Part shown: piece by piece, positions 15,051-22,663 of the stretch
How positions within the stretch are numbered: the first letter of the stretch is position 1
Layout of the letters: every line of letters begins with the position of its first letter
DNA from: JTS-RE9 sp964649195
GTDB lineage: Bacteria; Planctomycetota; Phycisphaerae; Phycisphaerales; Phycisphaeraceae
Direction of reading: 5' to 3'
NCBI GenBank assembly: GCA_964649195.1
Contig: CAZYPK010000022.1
Span: 1 to 47,893, forward strand
Length of the DNA: 47,893 bases
The notes under the pieces: generated by a model
Database searches by the model: none
What the model saw: the letters and a program-made list of their open reading frames with translations, nothing else
What the model was told of the DNA's origin: nothing
Translations under genes and position numbers: made by a program

Positions 15051-15308
15051 CGGAGTAAATCCTTCGGGGGCAGGGGCAGGAGCAGGGGTAGTGCGCCACT
15101 CGTTTCGATGTCATCACAAACCCGACAAACACGACCACCGGCACGCGCATGTGCCGGCCCGATCCCCCGGTCCAAAGCCCACAGCATACCGATTTTTTTT
15201 CGAGTTGCAGGGCAGCCAAGAATCGTGGAATGTTATGCATCCGGAATCAATTAGGAAGGCAGTTCAAGCCTCGGCCGAAGAGAATCTTCATGCTTGAAAG
15301 GGCACGGC

Positions 15309-15527
15309 TTACGTTTCAACAAGGCTCCGCCGGGCGTGATCAAGGACGGCTTCGACCTGCCTGCGGGTGACGCCGGGGAACCACGCCAGAAACTCGTCGA
15401 TCGATGCGCCGTTTTCGAGATTCTCGAACAGCGCCTTCACCGGAACGCGCGTGCCTTTGAAAACCCACGCGCCGCCGACCTTTTCAGCGATGCGCTCCAC
15501 GGATTCACACTGGGTCCAGTTGAGCAT
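15309..15527 (-). CDS. DUF433 family protein (putative antitoxin, 72 aa)
   Basis: The 72-residue product MLNWTQCESVERIAEKVGGA fits DUF433, with the family signature GTRVPVKALFENLENGASID, then EFLAWFPGVTRRQVEAVLDH (a helix-turn-helix-like C-terminal half). DUF433 proteins are often antitoxin partners of PIN-like (DUF5615) toxins. No such toxin is seen downstream (15051-15308), so this copy is alone. No Shine-Dalgarno is visible; a TATCAT hexamer ends six bases upstream of the ATG, so a leaderless mRNA is possible. Confidence 0.8.
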   Translation of the reverse strand: MLNWTQCESVERIAEKVGGAWVFKGTRVPVKALFENLENGASIDEFLAWFPGVTRRQVEAVLDHARRSLVET

Positions 15528-15737
15528 GACGAAATGATAGCGCGAAAGGGCGGCGTCAGCCAACAAGCCCGGCCACCCAAATATCCTGCCACAAAAGATG
15601 GCACACCGCCCCGCCGAAAAATCAACGAAAAACTCACACACTACATCGAACAGGCATTTATAATGACTTTTGGAAGGGCGGGCTGGGCATCGCTGAGCCT
15701 GTCGGAGACGACTCCTTCGCAAAAGCAAAGGACTGCC

Positions 15738-16508
15738 ATGAAACGCCGATCGCATCTTGGTTGTCAGACCCGCCGCGCCGTCCGGGGTGGTGCGTTCACG
15801 CTGATTGAGTTGCTCGTGGTCATTTCCATCATTGCCCTGCTGATCGGTTTGCTCCTGCCGGCGCTGGGCAAGGCCCGCACCACCGCCAGGCAGGTGAAGT
15901 GTCTGAGCAACATGCGCCAGCTCTGCCTGGCCACCTCCAGCTATCAGGAAGATTATCGCCGCGTCTTTCCGCAGCCGTTCATCAACAGCAACATCGTGGG
16001 CACGGTTGCCGACCGCAACAAGGCGATGTGGTTCAACGCCCTGGATGTGTATCTCAACGCCGCCGTGAAGAACTACGGCAGCGACGCCAATCAGCGCACG
16101 TACATGGAGTTCAAGCAGGACCCCGTCTGGACGGAGTTCCCCGTGGACGGCAACGTGCGCCGCGACAACCGCACCATCAAGATGAACGAGGGCTTCGGTT
16201 ACAGCAACGCCGGCGTGGCCAAGTTTTACACCGACATCGCCATGCGCGAACCGTCCCGCACGGTGATGTACGTCGATGGCCGGGCCCTTGATGTGCGCCC
16301 CGATGCCCCCGGCGACAGTTCCTTCGGCCACTTTCACGCCGTCGAGGGAACCGTCGGCCTGCGACACAACAGCGGGGCGAATGTCGCCTTCGCCGACAGC
16401 CACGCGGCGCACGTGATCCAGACGGTTCGCACGGATACCGCCGCACCATCCTGGTTCAACGAGCCGGATGCAAGGCAGACGCTGGTGTGGGATTTCGTCG
16501 ATCCGTGA
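15738..16508 (+). CDS. Prepilin-type protein with degenerate H-X9-DG tail
   Basis: The 256-residue product has a long basic leader (MKRRSHLGCQTRRAVRGG), then AFTLIELLVVISIIALLIGL, the prepilin cleavage and assembly helix with conserved E5. The C-terminal RHNSGANVAFADSHAAHVI is the H-X9-DG motif typical of planctomycete prepilin-like proteins, here with DS in place of DG. AAAGGA ends six bases before the ATG at 15738; the longer open frame upstream lacks a plausible start. Such proteins are presumably processed by a prepilin peptidase and placed in the envelope; their job is unknown. Its 3' end faces the HTH-REC gene across a two-sided terminator. Confidence 0.9.
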   Translation: MKRRSHLGCQTRRAVRGGAFTLIELLVVISIIALLIGLLLPALGKARTTARQVKCLSNMRQLCLATSSYQEDYRRVFPQPFINSNIVGTVADRNKAMWFNALDVYLNAAVKNYGSDANQRTYMEFKQDPVWTEFPVDGNVRRDNRTIKMNEGFGYSNAGVAKFYTDIAMREPSRTVMYVDGRALDVRPDAPGDSSFGHFHAVEGTVGLRHNSGANVAFADSHAAHVIQTVRTDTAAPSWFNEPDARQTLVWDFVDP

Positions 16509-16566
16509 TGAGGCGGGACCGCGCCTGCCAATCAGCCATGCCATCAGGTCAACAGCGCACGAAAAA

Positions 16567-16591
16567 AGCCGAACCGATGAGCGGTTCGGCT
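16567..16591. terminator. Bidirectional intrinsic terminator
   Basis: Perfect 10-bp stem AGCCGAACCG / CGGTTCGGCT with loop ATGAG. It is preceded by AAAAAA (a T run on the minus strand) and followed by TTCCTGTTTT on the plus strand. It lies between the convergent prepilin (ends 16508) and HTH-REC (ends 16621) genes. Confidence 0.85.
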
Positions 16592-16620
16592 TCCTGTTTT
16601 GTTCGCTTGTCCGATGATTC

Positions 16621-17199
16621 TCAATACACCACGGCCGTGGCGTCTTCGACCGCCTCGATCACCTGCCGGACATGGAACGGCTTCTTGAGGTAGCCGTCGA
16701 ATCCGTTCTGGATCAGGTGGTGGGCCTGGCCATCGGTGAGCTTGCCGCTCATGGCGATGACCTTGGTCAGTTGCAGGTCGCCGTTGTCGCGGACCATCTT
16801 GAGCACGCGCTCGCCGTTGATGTCGCCCAGGTGCATGTCCAGAAGCAGCACGTGGGGGCGGAACTTTTCGCATTCCACGCCGGCGGCAAACCCGTTGTGG
16901 CTGGTGCGCACCTCGTAGTTGGCCTGCTCGGTGAGCACCTTCTCGAGCACCTCGACGATCTCCGATTCATCATCGACGATCAGCACCCGCGTCCGGCCCG
17001 ACTGAAGGCCGTCGAGCGGAATGTTGTGCGCCTTCATGAACTTGATCAGGGCGTTGAGCGGAATCCGCCGGTCCTTGGAGCCGGGGATGCGATAGCCTCG
17101 CAACTGGCCCGAATCGAACCATTTGCTGACCGTGCGGGGGGCGACGTTGCAGACCTTGGCAACTTCACCGGTGGTGAGGATGTCTTTGTGTCTTGACAT
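16621..17199 (-). CDS. Response regulator with N-terminal excisionase/MerR-like HTH and C-terminal REC domain
   Basis: A 192-residue protein. Residues 7-58 (LTTGEVAKVCNVAPRTVSKW, then GYRIPGSKDRRIP) form a DNA-binding domain of the excisionase/BldC-MerR type. Residues 70-190 form a receiver domain with the acidic pair D76-D77, phospho-acceptor D121 (LLLDMHLGD), S151 and K173-P174. The order (HTH before REC) is the reverse of most response regulators. All phosphorylation residues are present, so it should be a phosphorylated transcription factor; no histidine kinase is nearby. The upstream region (17229-17282) is a TTCCGGGG-like repeat array with no clear promoter. Confidence 0.9.
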   Translation of the reverse strand: MSRHKDILTTGEVAKVCNVAPRTVSKWFDSGQLRGYRIPGSKDRRIPLNALIKFMKAHNIPLDGLQSGRTRVLIVDDESEIVEVLEKVLTEQANYEVRTSHNGFAAGVECEKFRPHVLLLDMHLGDINGERVLKMVRDNGDLQLTKVIAMSGKLTDGQAHHLIQNGFDGYLKKPFHVRQVIEAVEDATAVVY

Positions 17200-17228
17200 A
17201 GGGGGGCTTCTCCTTCGGGTTCTCTCCG

Positions 17229-17282
17229 TTGTCCGGTCCGGGGTTGCCCGGGGCTTCGGGGGCTTCCGGGGCTTCCGGGGGG
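17229..17282. repeat. CCGGGG-type degenerate array upstream of the HTH-REC gene
   Basis: Units like TTCCGGGG and TTGCCCGGGG repeat with 7-10 base spacing directly upstream of the HTH-REC start. Related units occur at 5213-5238 (inside murE), 8583-8606 and 30685-30733 (inside exbD). The rest of 17283-17445 shows no gene. Confidence 0.6.
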
Positions 17283-17445
17283 TTGCGCTGCTGGGGTACT
17301 CCAGTCAGAGCGCAACGAAACATTCGACTATGGATTCATCGGATGGCGGAGCAGACGAATTAAGCGTCACGAAGGGAAGAAACGGAAAAGTGGATGGGAA
17401 ATTTTTCGGCGCAAAATGGACGAAGTGCGGCGGGGATTATCCATT

Positions 17446-17532
17446 GGGATTCCTGAATAACCTCACGCCCAAGCCGCTTGCGGCGTAGCAATCCCCTGGT
17501 TCACGGTACATCGGGGGTTATTCAGAAGTCCC
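17446..17532. mobile_element. MITE-like element, copy E
   Basis: An 87-bp element starting GGGATTCCTGAATAACC and ending GGGTTATTCAGAAGTCCC, with the core AAGCCGCTTGCGGCGTAGCA. Perfect duplication CATT on both sides (17442-17445 and 17533-17536). Its right end is 7 bp from the apparent toxin-remnant stop codon. Confidence 0.9.
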
Positions 17533-17538
17533 CATTGC

Positions 17539-17607
17539 TCAATCGCTCTGACTCTGCGCGCCGTGACGAAATGAAAGCACCTCGACAACCTGATGGCTCA
17601 TGAACAT
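17539..17607 (-). pseudogene. Possible C-terminal remnant of a RelE/ParE-type toxin
   Basis: Directly downstream of the Phd antitoxin stop, a short minus-strand frame reads MFMSHQVVEVLSFRHGAQSQ and ends in TGA at 17539. The block VVEVLSFRHGAQ resembles the last strand of RelE/ParE toxins, which commonly end with a V-x-V-L-x-x-R-H-G pattern. No upstream toxin coding region is present, so most of the gene would have been deleted. The match is short and therefore tentative. Confidence 0.45.
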
Positions 17608-17621
17608 CCCCGATGTGTGGC

Positions 17622-17912
17622 TCACCGTTGAGTTTTGATCCCCGATCGCCTGGCGATCCGGCGCATCGCTTTGCGGGCGTCAACCACCTTGCCCTCGCTG
17701 ATGTCCGCCAGGCTGCTGTCAATCGCAGTCAAGGTGGCGGCAAGTTCAGCCTTGGCGTTCAGTTCATCGTAGGCCTGCGGGCTGAGCACCACCGCTGCGG
17801 TGCGCCCGTTGCTCGTCACAAACATCGGACGCCCCGTCTCCTGCACCTGCCGAAAGTGTTCCGCCAGGTGGGCCCGATGTTCGCTCAGTGGTTGGATGTC
17901 GCGGGTTTTCAC
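17622..17912 (-). CDS. Phd/YefM-family antitoxin
   Basis: From the GTG at 17912 the 96-residue product reads MKTRDIQPLSEHRAHLAEHF and then FVTSNGRTAAVVLSPQAYDE, the N-terminal DNA-binding fold of Phd/YefM antitoxins that bind their own promoter. The C-terminal half (ELAATLTAIDSSLADISEGK) is the expected toxin-binding helix region and ends ARRSGIKTQR. GGAG is eight bases upstream of the GTG. The usual RelE/ParE toxin gene immediately downstream is reduced to a short remnant, so this is probably an orphan antitoxin. It is divergent from rmuC. Confidence 0.85.
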   Translation of the reverse strand: MKTRDIQPLSEHRAHLAEHFRQVQETGRPMFVTSNGRTAAVVLSPQAYDELNAKAELAATLTAIDSSLADISEGKVVDARKAMRRIARRSGIKTQR

Positions 17913-17952
17913 CGTGCCGGCTCCATGAAGAATACAGTACCCAACTTTGTAC

Positions 17953-17958
17953 ATTGTA
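17953..17958 (-). promoter_or_regulatory. Candidate extended -10 box for the antitoxin gene
   Basis: On the minus strand TGCTACAAT gives an extended -10 (TG-N-TACAAT) about 40 bases upstream of the GTG start. GTAC-containing half sites (TGTAC and GGTAC) downstream of it could be the antitoxin operator. Assigned from consensus resemblance only. Confidence 0.35.
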
Positions 17959-18062
17959 GCATCTGCATTGCGGTGCCGTCGATTGCAGACCCCTGTGGCC
18001 ACCCCTTGCGGTACACTGCACTTCAATCAGTCGTTCAGATTTGTTTCGCGGGGAATGGCCGC

Positions 18063-19667
18063 ATGCAAGACATCATCTTCTTCATCCTGATTCTTCTGGC
18101 TGTGGCATCGCTGGTGATGCTCATCATGCTCCTTCGCCGCAAGGTCGCCATCGATCCCGCTTCGCTCAAGGCTTCCTTCGATGCGGTCGGCGATGGGCAT
18201 GAACGCATCGAACGCGCGGTGCGCGAGGAGATCGCCCGCAACCGCTCCGAATCCGGCGACAGCGCCAAGCATCTGCGCGAGGAAGTCGGCGCCAGTCTCA
18301 AAGCCTTCAACGATTCCGTGCTCAGGCAGATGGCCGACATCGCCTCCATTCAAAAACAGCAGCTCGAATCCTTTTCGCTCGCCCTGCAAGGCATCAGCGA
18401 AAGCGGCGGCAAACGACTCGAAGCGATGCGCGAAACGATCGAGCTTCGCCTCACCTCGCTGACCGAGGAAAGCGGCAAGAAGCTCGATGCGGCAAGGGTC
18501 GATGCCGGGGCCCAGGCCAGACAGACCCGCGATGAAACATCGCTGGCGCTGAAGCATTTCAATGATTCGGTCGTCAAGACCGTCGCCGAGATGGCCGTGC
18601 AGCAGAAGACGCAGTTCGACAGCTTCAAGACCGACCTGGCCAAACTCACCGAAAGCAACGAAAAAAAACTCGCCGAGCTGCGCACCACGGTGGAGACCAG
18701 GCTCGCCGAATTGCAGACGCAGAATGCCGCCAAGCTCGACCAGATGCGGCAGACCGTCGATGAAAAACTGCAAGGCACACTCGACAAGCGGTTGGGCGAA
18801 AGCTTCAAGCTCGTCAGCGACCGGCTCGAACAGGTCCACAAGGGACTGGGCGAAATGCAGACGCTGGCCACCGGTGTGGGGGACCTCAAGAAGGTGCTCG
18901 TCAACGTCAAGACGCGAGGCACCTGGGGCGAAATGCAACTGGGCAACCTGCTCGAACAGATGCTCACCATCGATCAGTACGCGGCCAACGTCCCAACGAA
19001 ACATGACAGCAACGACCGCGTGGAGTTTGCCATCAAACTGCCCGGCCGCGATGAGATGGAGGGCGGCGTGGTCTGGCTGCCCATCGACGCCAAGTACCCG
19101 CGCGAGGATTACGAAAGGCTCGTCGAAGCCTCGGAGAAGGCCGATGTCGAAGGCGTGGCGGAAGCGTCAAAACAGCTTGAAAACAGGATCAAAACGCAGG
19201 CGAAGCTGATCCGTGACAAGTACATCGATCCGCCCAACACGACCGATTTTGCGATTCTCTTTCTGCCCATCGAAGGCTTGTATGCCGAGGTGCTGCGCCG
19301 TCCGGGGCTGGCCGATTCACTCCAGCGCGACCACCGCGTTTCCATCGCCGGTCCCACCACGCTGGCGGCCATGCTCAACAGCCTGCAAATGGGTTTCCGC
19401 ACGCTCGCAATCTCCAAACGCTCCAGCGAAGTCTGGTCCGTGCTCGGCGCGATCAAGACCGAGTTCGGCAAGTTCGGCGATGTCATCGCGAAAGTGAAAG
19501 ACAAACTGCGCGAAGCCTCCAACACCATCGACAAGGTTGATGTTCGCACCCGGGCCATCACGCGAAAGCTGCGCGATGTGGAGGAGTTGCCGGTGCAGGA
19601 TGCCGCGCCGCTGATCGCCGCGATCGAAGCGGAGGCTGCGGAAGAGGAAGTGAACAGCGAGACATGA
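18063..19667 (+). CDS. rmuC: DNA recombination protein RmuC homologue
   Basis: RmuC is a membrane-anchored coiled-coil protein with a nuclease-like C-terminal domain that limits recombination at inverted repeats in E. coli. The 534-residue product begins MQDIIFFILILLAVASLVML (one membrane helix), followed by about 230 residues of heptad-rich coiled coil (for example ESGKRLEAMRETIELRL). The conserved domain includes LVNVKTRGTWGEMQLGNLLE, LPIDAKYPREDYERLVEA and DFAILFLPIEGLYAEVLRRP. The start at 18063 follows a weak GGGGA. A dispersed hairpin-ended repeat starts 5 bp after the stop codon. Its reported link to inverted repeats is notable given the repeat load here. Confidence 0.93.
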   Translation: MQDIIFFILILLAVASLVMLIMLLRRKVAIDPASLKASFDAVGDGHERIERAVREEIARNRSESGDSAKHLREEVGASLKAFNDSVLRQMADIASIQKQQLESFSLALQGISESGGKRLEAMRETIELRLTSLTEESGKKLDAARVDAGAQARQTRDETSLALKHFNDSVVKTVAEMAVQQKTQFDSFKTDLAKLTESNEKKLAELRTTVETRLAELQTQNAAKLDQMRQTVDEKLQGTLDKRLGESFKLVSDRLEQVHKGLGEMQTLATGVGDLKKVLVNVKTRGTWGEMQLGNLLEQMLTIDQYAANVPTKHDSNDRVEFAIKLPGRDEMEGGVVWLPIDAKYPREDYERLVEASEKADVEGVAEASKQLENRIKTQAKLIRDKYIDPPNTTDFAILFLPIEGLYAEVLRRPGLADSLQRDHRVSIAGPTTLAAMLNSLQMGFRTLAISKRSSEVWSVLGAIKTEFGKFGDVIAKVKDKLREASNTIDKVDVRTRAITRKLRDVEELPVQDAAPLIAAIEAEAAEEEVNSET

Positions 19668-19671
19668 TTTC

Positions 19672-19871
19672 GAGCCGCGACTCCGAGCCGCGACTCAACG
19701 AGTCGCGGACGTCAGCAGCCTGAAGGAGGGAGAATCGCGCCGGTGATTGGAAGCCTCGAAAAAGGCGAGTGCAGGAAGATCGCGGAACACAGGGCGGAGG
19801 TCGTCCATCCGCTGTATTTGCATCACGCCCCTTCAGGCCGTACACGTCCGCGAGGTGTTACCTCGCGGCTC
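19672..19871. repeat. Hairpin-ended repeat element, copy 3, overlapping the permease stop codon
   Basis: The left end is duplicated: GAGCCGCGACTC at 19672 and again at 19685, followed by AACGAGTCGCGGACGTCAGC. The right end is the inverted hairpin CCGCGAGGT-GTT-ACCTCGCGG ending GGCTC at 19871. The permease stop codon TAA (19858-19860 on the minus strand) and its last codons lie inside this hairpin. The element lies between rmuC and the permease, which converge. Confidence 0.88.
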
Positions 19872-21180
19872 GGGAGGCGGCAGCTCTTGCGATCAGGTGC
19901 CAGAGCAGGCCGATGGCGATGATCGCCAGCCCGATCATCCAGATGCGAGGCTCGACCCGGAAGGCGAGGAACACGCAGCCGAGCAGGCCGACCACGGCGA
20001 TCCAGCGCGGGTAAAGCGTTTCATCCTGCTTCAGTCGCAGGGCGGCGAGGTTGGTGATGGCGTAATAGATCAGCACGGTGAAGGCGCTGAAGGACCAGGT
20101 TGTTTTCACATCGCCGATGAGGACGAGGCAGGCGATAATGCAGCCGACGAAAATCACCGCTGCCGATGGCGTCTGACCGGTGGCGTTGAGTTGGCCAAAC
20201 ACTTGAGGCAGATCGCCGCGTCTCCCCATCGCCAGGGCGACGCGCGACAGGCCGAGGATGAGGTTGAGCAGCACGCCGATCATGGCGGTGATGGCGCCGA
20301 GGGTGAGGATGTGGCCCGCCCAGTGGCCGGCCACCTGCCGGGCGATGGTCGCCAGGGGTGCGCCATCGCGTGTGGTTCCGTATCCAAAGCCGGGGTCAGC
20401 CGCCAGGGCGCACCACGCCACCACCATGTAGAGCGTCATGGTGATCAGCAGGGTGATGATGATGGCCTTGGGGATGCTCTTGCGCGGCTCGTGAATCTCC
20501 TCGCCGAGGGTGGCGATGCGGCCGTAGCCGGTGTAGGCGACGAACATGAGGGCCGTCGCCTCGAGCAGCCGCCCCGGTTGCGAGCGGGTCTCTTCGGGGT
20601 CCCACGGAAAGAACACCTCGATGATGTGCGAACTGTTTTCCATGACGCGAGGCAGGCAGATGGCGATGAAAAAAAGCAGCGAGCCGAGCGTGATGGACAC
20701 GATGAGAATGTTCGCATGATTGGATCGCCTGGCCCCGGCAAGAACGATCGCGGTGAGCGCGGTCACCAGCACCAGCGCGAGCCAGTGGTGGTGAGGCAGA
20801 TGGTCGATCTCCAGCGCGGTCATCGCATATTGCGCAAAGCCCAGCGCAGCCGTGGCGGCGCTGGCTGATTTGGCGCAGAGGAACATCCAACCCGCGGTGA
20901 AGCCCAGCGAAGGGTGGAGGTGGCGGTGGCCGTATTCGTAGGCGCCGCCGGAGACGGGGTGATTGGCGGCAAGCTGGGCGCTGGAGAGTCCGTTGGCGGC
21001 GGCGATGACCGCGGCGAGAGCAATGGCGAGAATCACCGCAGGACCGGCCAGCCCCGCAGCGATGCCGAGGGTGACGAACACCCCGGTGCCGATGATCGAA
21101 CCCAGCCCCATCATCACCGCGCCGCCGACGCCCACGACGCGCGGCAGGGCGGCGCCGGTGGTGGAAGGCGAAGGAGTCAT
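19858..21180 (-). CDS. APC-family amino acid permease
   Basis: Inner-membrane transporter of the amino acid-polyamine-organocation superfamily, about 12 membrane segments in 440 residues. The N-terminal VVGVGGAVMMGLGSIIGTGV is the characteristic unwound first helix (GSIIGTG) of this superfamily. The block ATALMFVAYTGYGRIATLGE followed by EPRKSIPKA is the conserved helix-6/7 region. The start at 21180 is chosen to give the expected N-terminus; the ribosome-binding site is weak. The C-terminus SRAAR is encoded within the hairpin-ended repeat, so the native tail may have been replaced. Substrate cannot be assigned. Confidence 0.92.
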   Translation of the reverse strand: MTPSPSTTGAALPRVVGVGGAVMMGLGSIIGTGVFVTLGIAAGLAGPAVILAIALAAVIAAANGLSSAQLAANHPVSGGAYEYGHRHLHPSLGFTAGWMFLCAKSASAATAALGFAQYAMTALEIDHLPHHHWLALVLVTALTAIVLAGARRSNHANILIVSITLGSLLFFIAICLPRVMENSSHIIEVFFPWDPEETRSQPGRLLEATALMFVAYTGYGRIATLGEEIHEPRKSIPKAIIITLLITMTLYMVVAWCALAADPGFGYGTTRDGAPLATIARQVAGHWAGHILTLGAITAMIGVLLNLILGLSRVALAMGRRGDLPQVFGQLNATGQTPSAAVIFVGCIIACLVLIGDVKTTWSFSAFTVLIYYAITNLAALRLKQDETLYPRWIAVVGLLGCVFLAFRVEPRIWMIGLAIIAIGLLWHLIARAAASRAAR

Positions 21181-21214
21181 GACGCCAGCATATCCAGGCT
21201 CCGCCCGAAAGTCC

Positions 21215-21227
21215 GAGCCGCGACTCA
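21215..21227. repeat. Truncated hairpin-repeat remnant at the glycosyltransferase stop codon
   Basis: GAGCCGCGACTCA matches the outer end of the hairpin-ended repeat and stops abruptly. The stop codon TGA of the upstream glycosyltransferase gene (21225-21227 on the minus strand) overlaps its last bases. Confidence 0.6.
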
Positions 21228-22520
21228 GGCGCCGAGGATCACCTGTTCGAGCACGCCGGCCTTGGCGGTCCACGATTCGCCGGCCAGCCGGCGGCGGGCG
21301 TGAGTCTGCTCCGGTGGAATCGCGCCTGTCGCCCGCAACGGGGCGATGGTCAGCAGTTCATCGAGCGATCCGAGCACATCGGCGGCATCGGACCACTCCA
21401 TCGTCGCGGGAAGCCGGCGGGCGATCACCGGTTTGCCCGTGGCCAGATACTCCTTGAACTTGAGCGGCTGAATCGCGCGGGTCACGGGCAGGTCGGCGTA
21501 AGGCATCACCAGCACATCGGTCGCCGCCGCCAGCGAAGGCAGGGCGTCATAAGGCATCGGACCGGGCATGATGATGCGCGGATGATTCATCAGCCGGGGC
21601 GACGGCGACTGCCGCGGGCCCATGAGCACGAGCGTGCCCAGCTTCTCCGCGATCGCCAGACACCAATCGACATCCAGCCGCTGATCGACGACGCCCCAGA
21701 AGAGGAAGATGGGGCGGAGCGTCGCCTCGGGCCAGGGGGGGGGGATTTCGGATTTCGGATTTCGGATTTCGGATTTTTTCTCCTGTTCCTTGTCTCCTGT
21801 CCCCTGTTCCTTTGCACGGTCGCTTGAAGCTCCCGTGCCTGTTGTCGTCTGCCAGTGATTCAGGTCGATGCCATGCGTCAGCAGAATCGACTCGCGGCCC
21901 CATGTCTTGATGCGATCACGGAGGGTCTGCGAGACCGCGATGATCGCGTCGGCTCGCTGGGCCATCTGCCGGTCCATCGCGTCGAGCACGTTGCCGTCGA
22001 GACCGGGCCAGACGGAGAAGTCATCGACGCAGTAATAGATCCAGCGATCGACATCCAGGCCTGTTGCGTCATTCGCATCAGCGCGAGGCAGATCGGCGGT
22101 GATGGGAATGGTGGTGATGGCGGTGCGAATTTCGCCGGGCTGACGCGGACCAAGGGCCTTGTGGATGGCGCGGGTGATGAGCTTGCGATTGAGCTTGCGC
22201 TGCCATGCTTTGCGGAAGCCGGGGAACATTTTGGGGGACAGGACGGTGAGGTTGCCCAAGGCACGGGAGCTGAAGCTCCCGTGCCTGGCCGGCGGCCGCA
22301 GCCATTGCCCGATTTTTTTGAACGCCTTTCCCAAATCTTCCCACGACAGTTTTGGCGATCGCGTGCCGATGGTGTTGACCCAAAGCGTCTGATAACGCGG
22401 CAGCAACTGCCCGATCAGATGCTGACAACTCGATGGATGCCGGCCCCAGTCATCGGAGAAGACGATCAGACGGTGAAAGCCTCGGGTGTCGGGTGTCGGG
22501 TGTCGGGTGTCGGAAGGCAT
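21225..22520 (-). CDS. GT-B type glycosyltransferase containing three repeat-derived segments
   Basis: Predicted sugar transferase for surface glycans. The body has HRLIVFSDDWGRHPSSCQHL at the N-terminus, WIYYCVDDFSVWPGLDG and ADAIIAVSQTLRDRIKTWG in the first domain. The second domain contains IFLFWGVVDQRLDVDWCLA and the acceptor-domain signature DVLVMPYADLPVTRAIQPLK with KEYLATGKPV. Three stretches come from dispersed repeats: the start MPSDTRHPTPDTR (TGTCGGG array), RHGSFSSR at about residues 80-86 (the CACGGGAGCT palindrome), and KEQGTGDKEQEKKSEIRNPK at about 238-257. Only the repeat ATG supplies a start and there is no Shine-Dalgarno, so the annotated N-terminus is uncertain. Divergent from the next glycosyltransferase. 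Confidence 0.85.
   Translation of the reverse strand: MPSDTRHPTPDTRGFHRLIVFSDDWGRHPSSCQHLIGQLLPRYQTLWVNTIGTRSPKLSWEDLGKAFKKIGQWLRPPARHGSFSSRALGNLTVLSPKMFPGFRKAWQRKLNRKLITRAIHKALGPRQPGEIRTAITTIPITADLPRADANDATGLDVDRWIYYCVDDFSVWPGLDGNVLDAMDRQMAQRADAIIAVSQTLRDRIKTWGRESILLTHGIDLNHWQTTTGTGASSDRAKEQGTGDKEQEKKSEIRNPKSEIPPPWPEATLRPIFLFWGVVDQRLDVDWCLAIAEKLGTLVLMGPRQSPSPRLMNHPRIIMPGPMPYDALPSLAAATDVLVMPYADLPVTRAIQPLKFKEYLATGKPVIARRLPATMEWSDAADVLGSLDELLTIAPLRATGAIPPEQTHARRRLAGESWTAKAGVLEQVILGA
21743..21811. repeat. Heptanucleotide arrays inside the glycosyltransferase gene
   Basis: Five GGATTTC units (21743-21776) are followed by CTGTTCC/CTTGTCT-type units to about 21811. Both are in frame and add roughly 23 residues between the two Rossmann-like domains. 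Confidence 0.9.
22262..22283. repeat. 22-bp palindrome inside the glycosyltransferase gene
   Basis: CACGGGAGCT-GA-AGCTCCCGTG, identical to the copy at 32442-32463. In the coding strand it gives R-H-G-S-F-S-S-R and keeps the frame. Confidence 0.88.
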
Positions 22521-22576
22521 GGAGGCAGCTTTGGTTTGCTCACAACTCAGAACTCAGAACTCGGAACTCAGAACTT
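22483..22576. repeat. Two heptanucleotide arrays between divergent glycosyltransferase genes
   Basis: TGTCGGG units at 22483-22514 contribute the start region of the minus-strand glycosyltransferase. AACTCAG units at 22544-22576 end in AACTTACTTT, similar to the ends of the arrays at 24049 and 33867. Confidence 0.88.
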
Positions 22577-22663
22577 ACTTTCTTCTATCGGCCCAAGTCG
22601 GGGTCCGTTTGTGCCGAATGTAACGAATGTGCGGGATATTCCGCCGGTCGTACAGGGTGGCGC

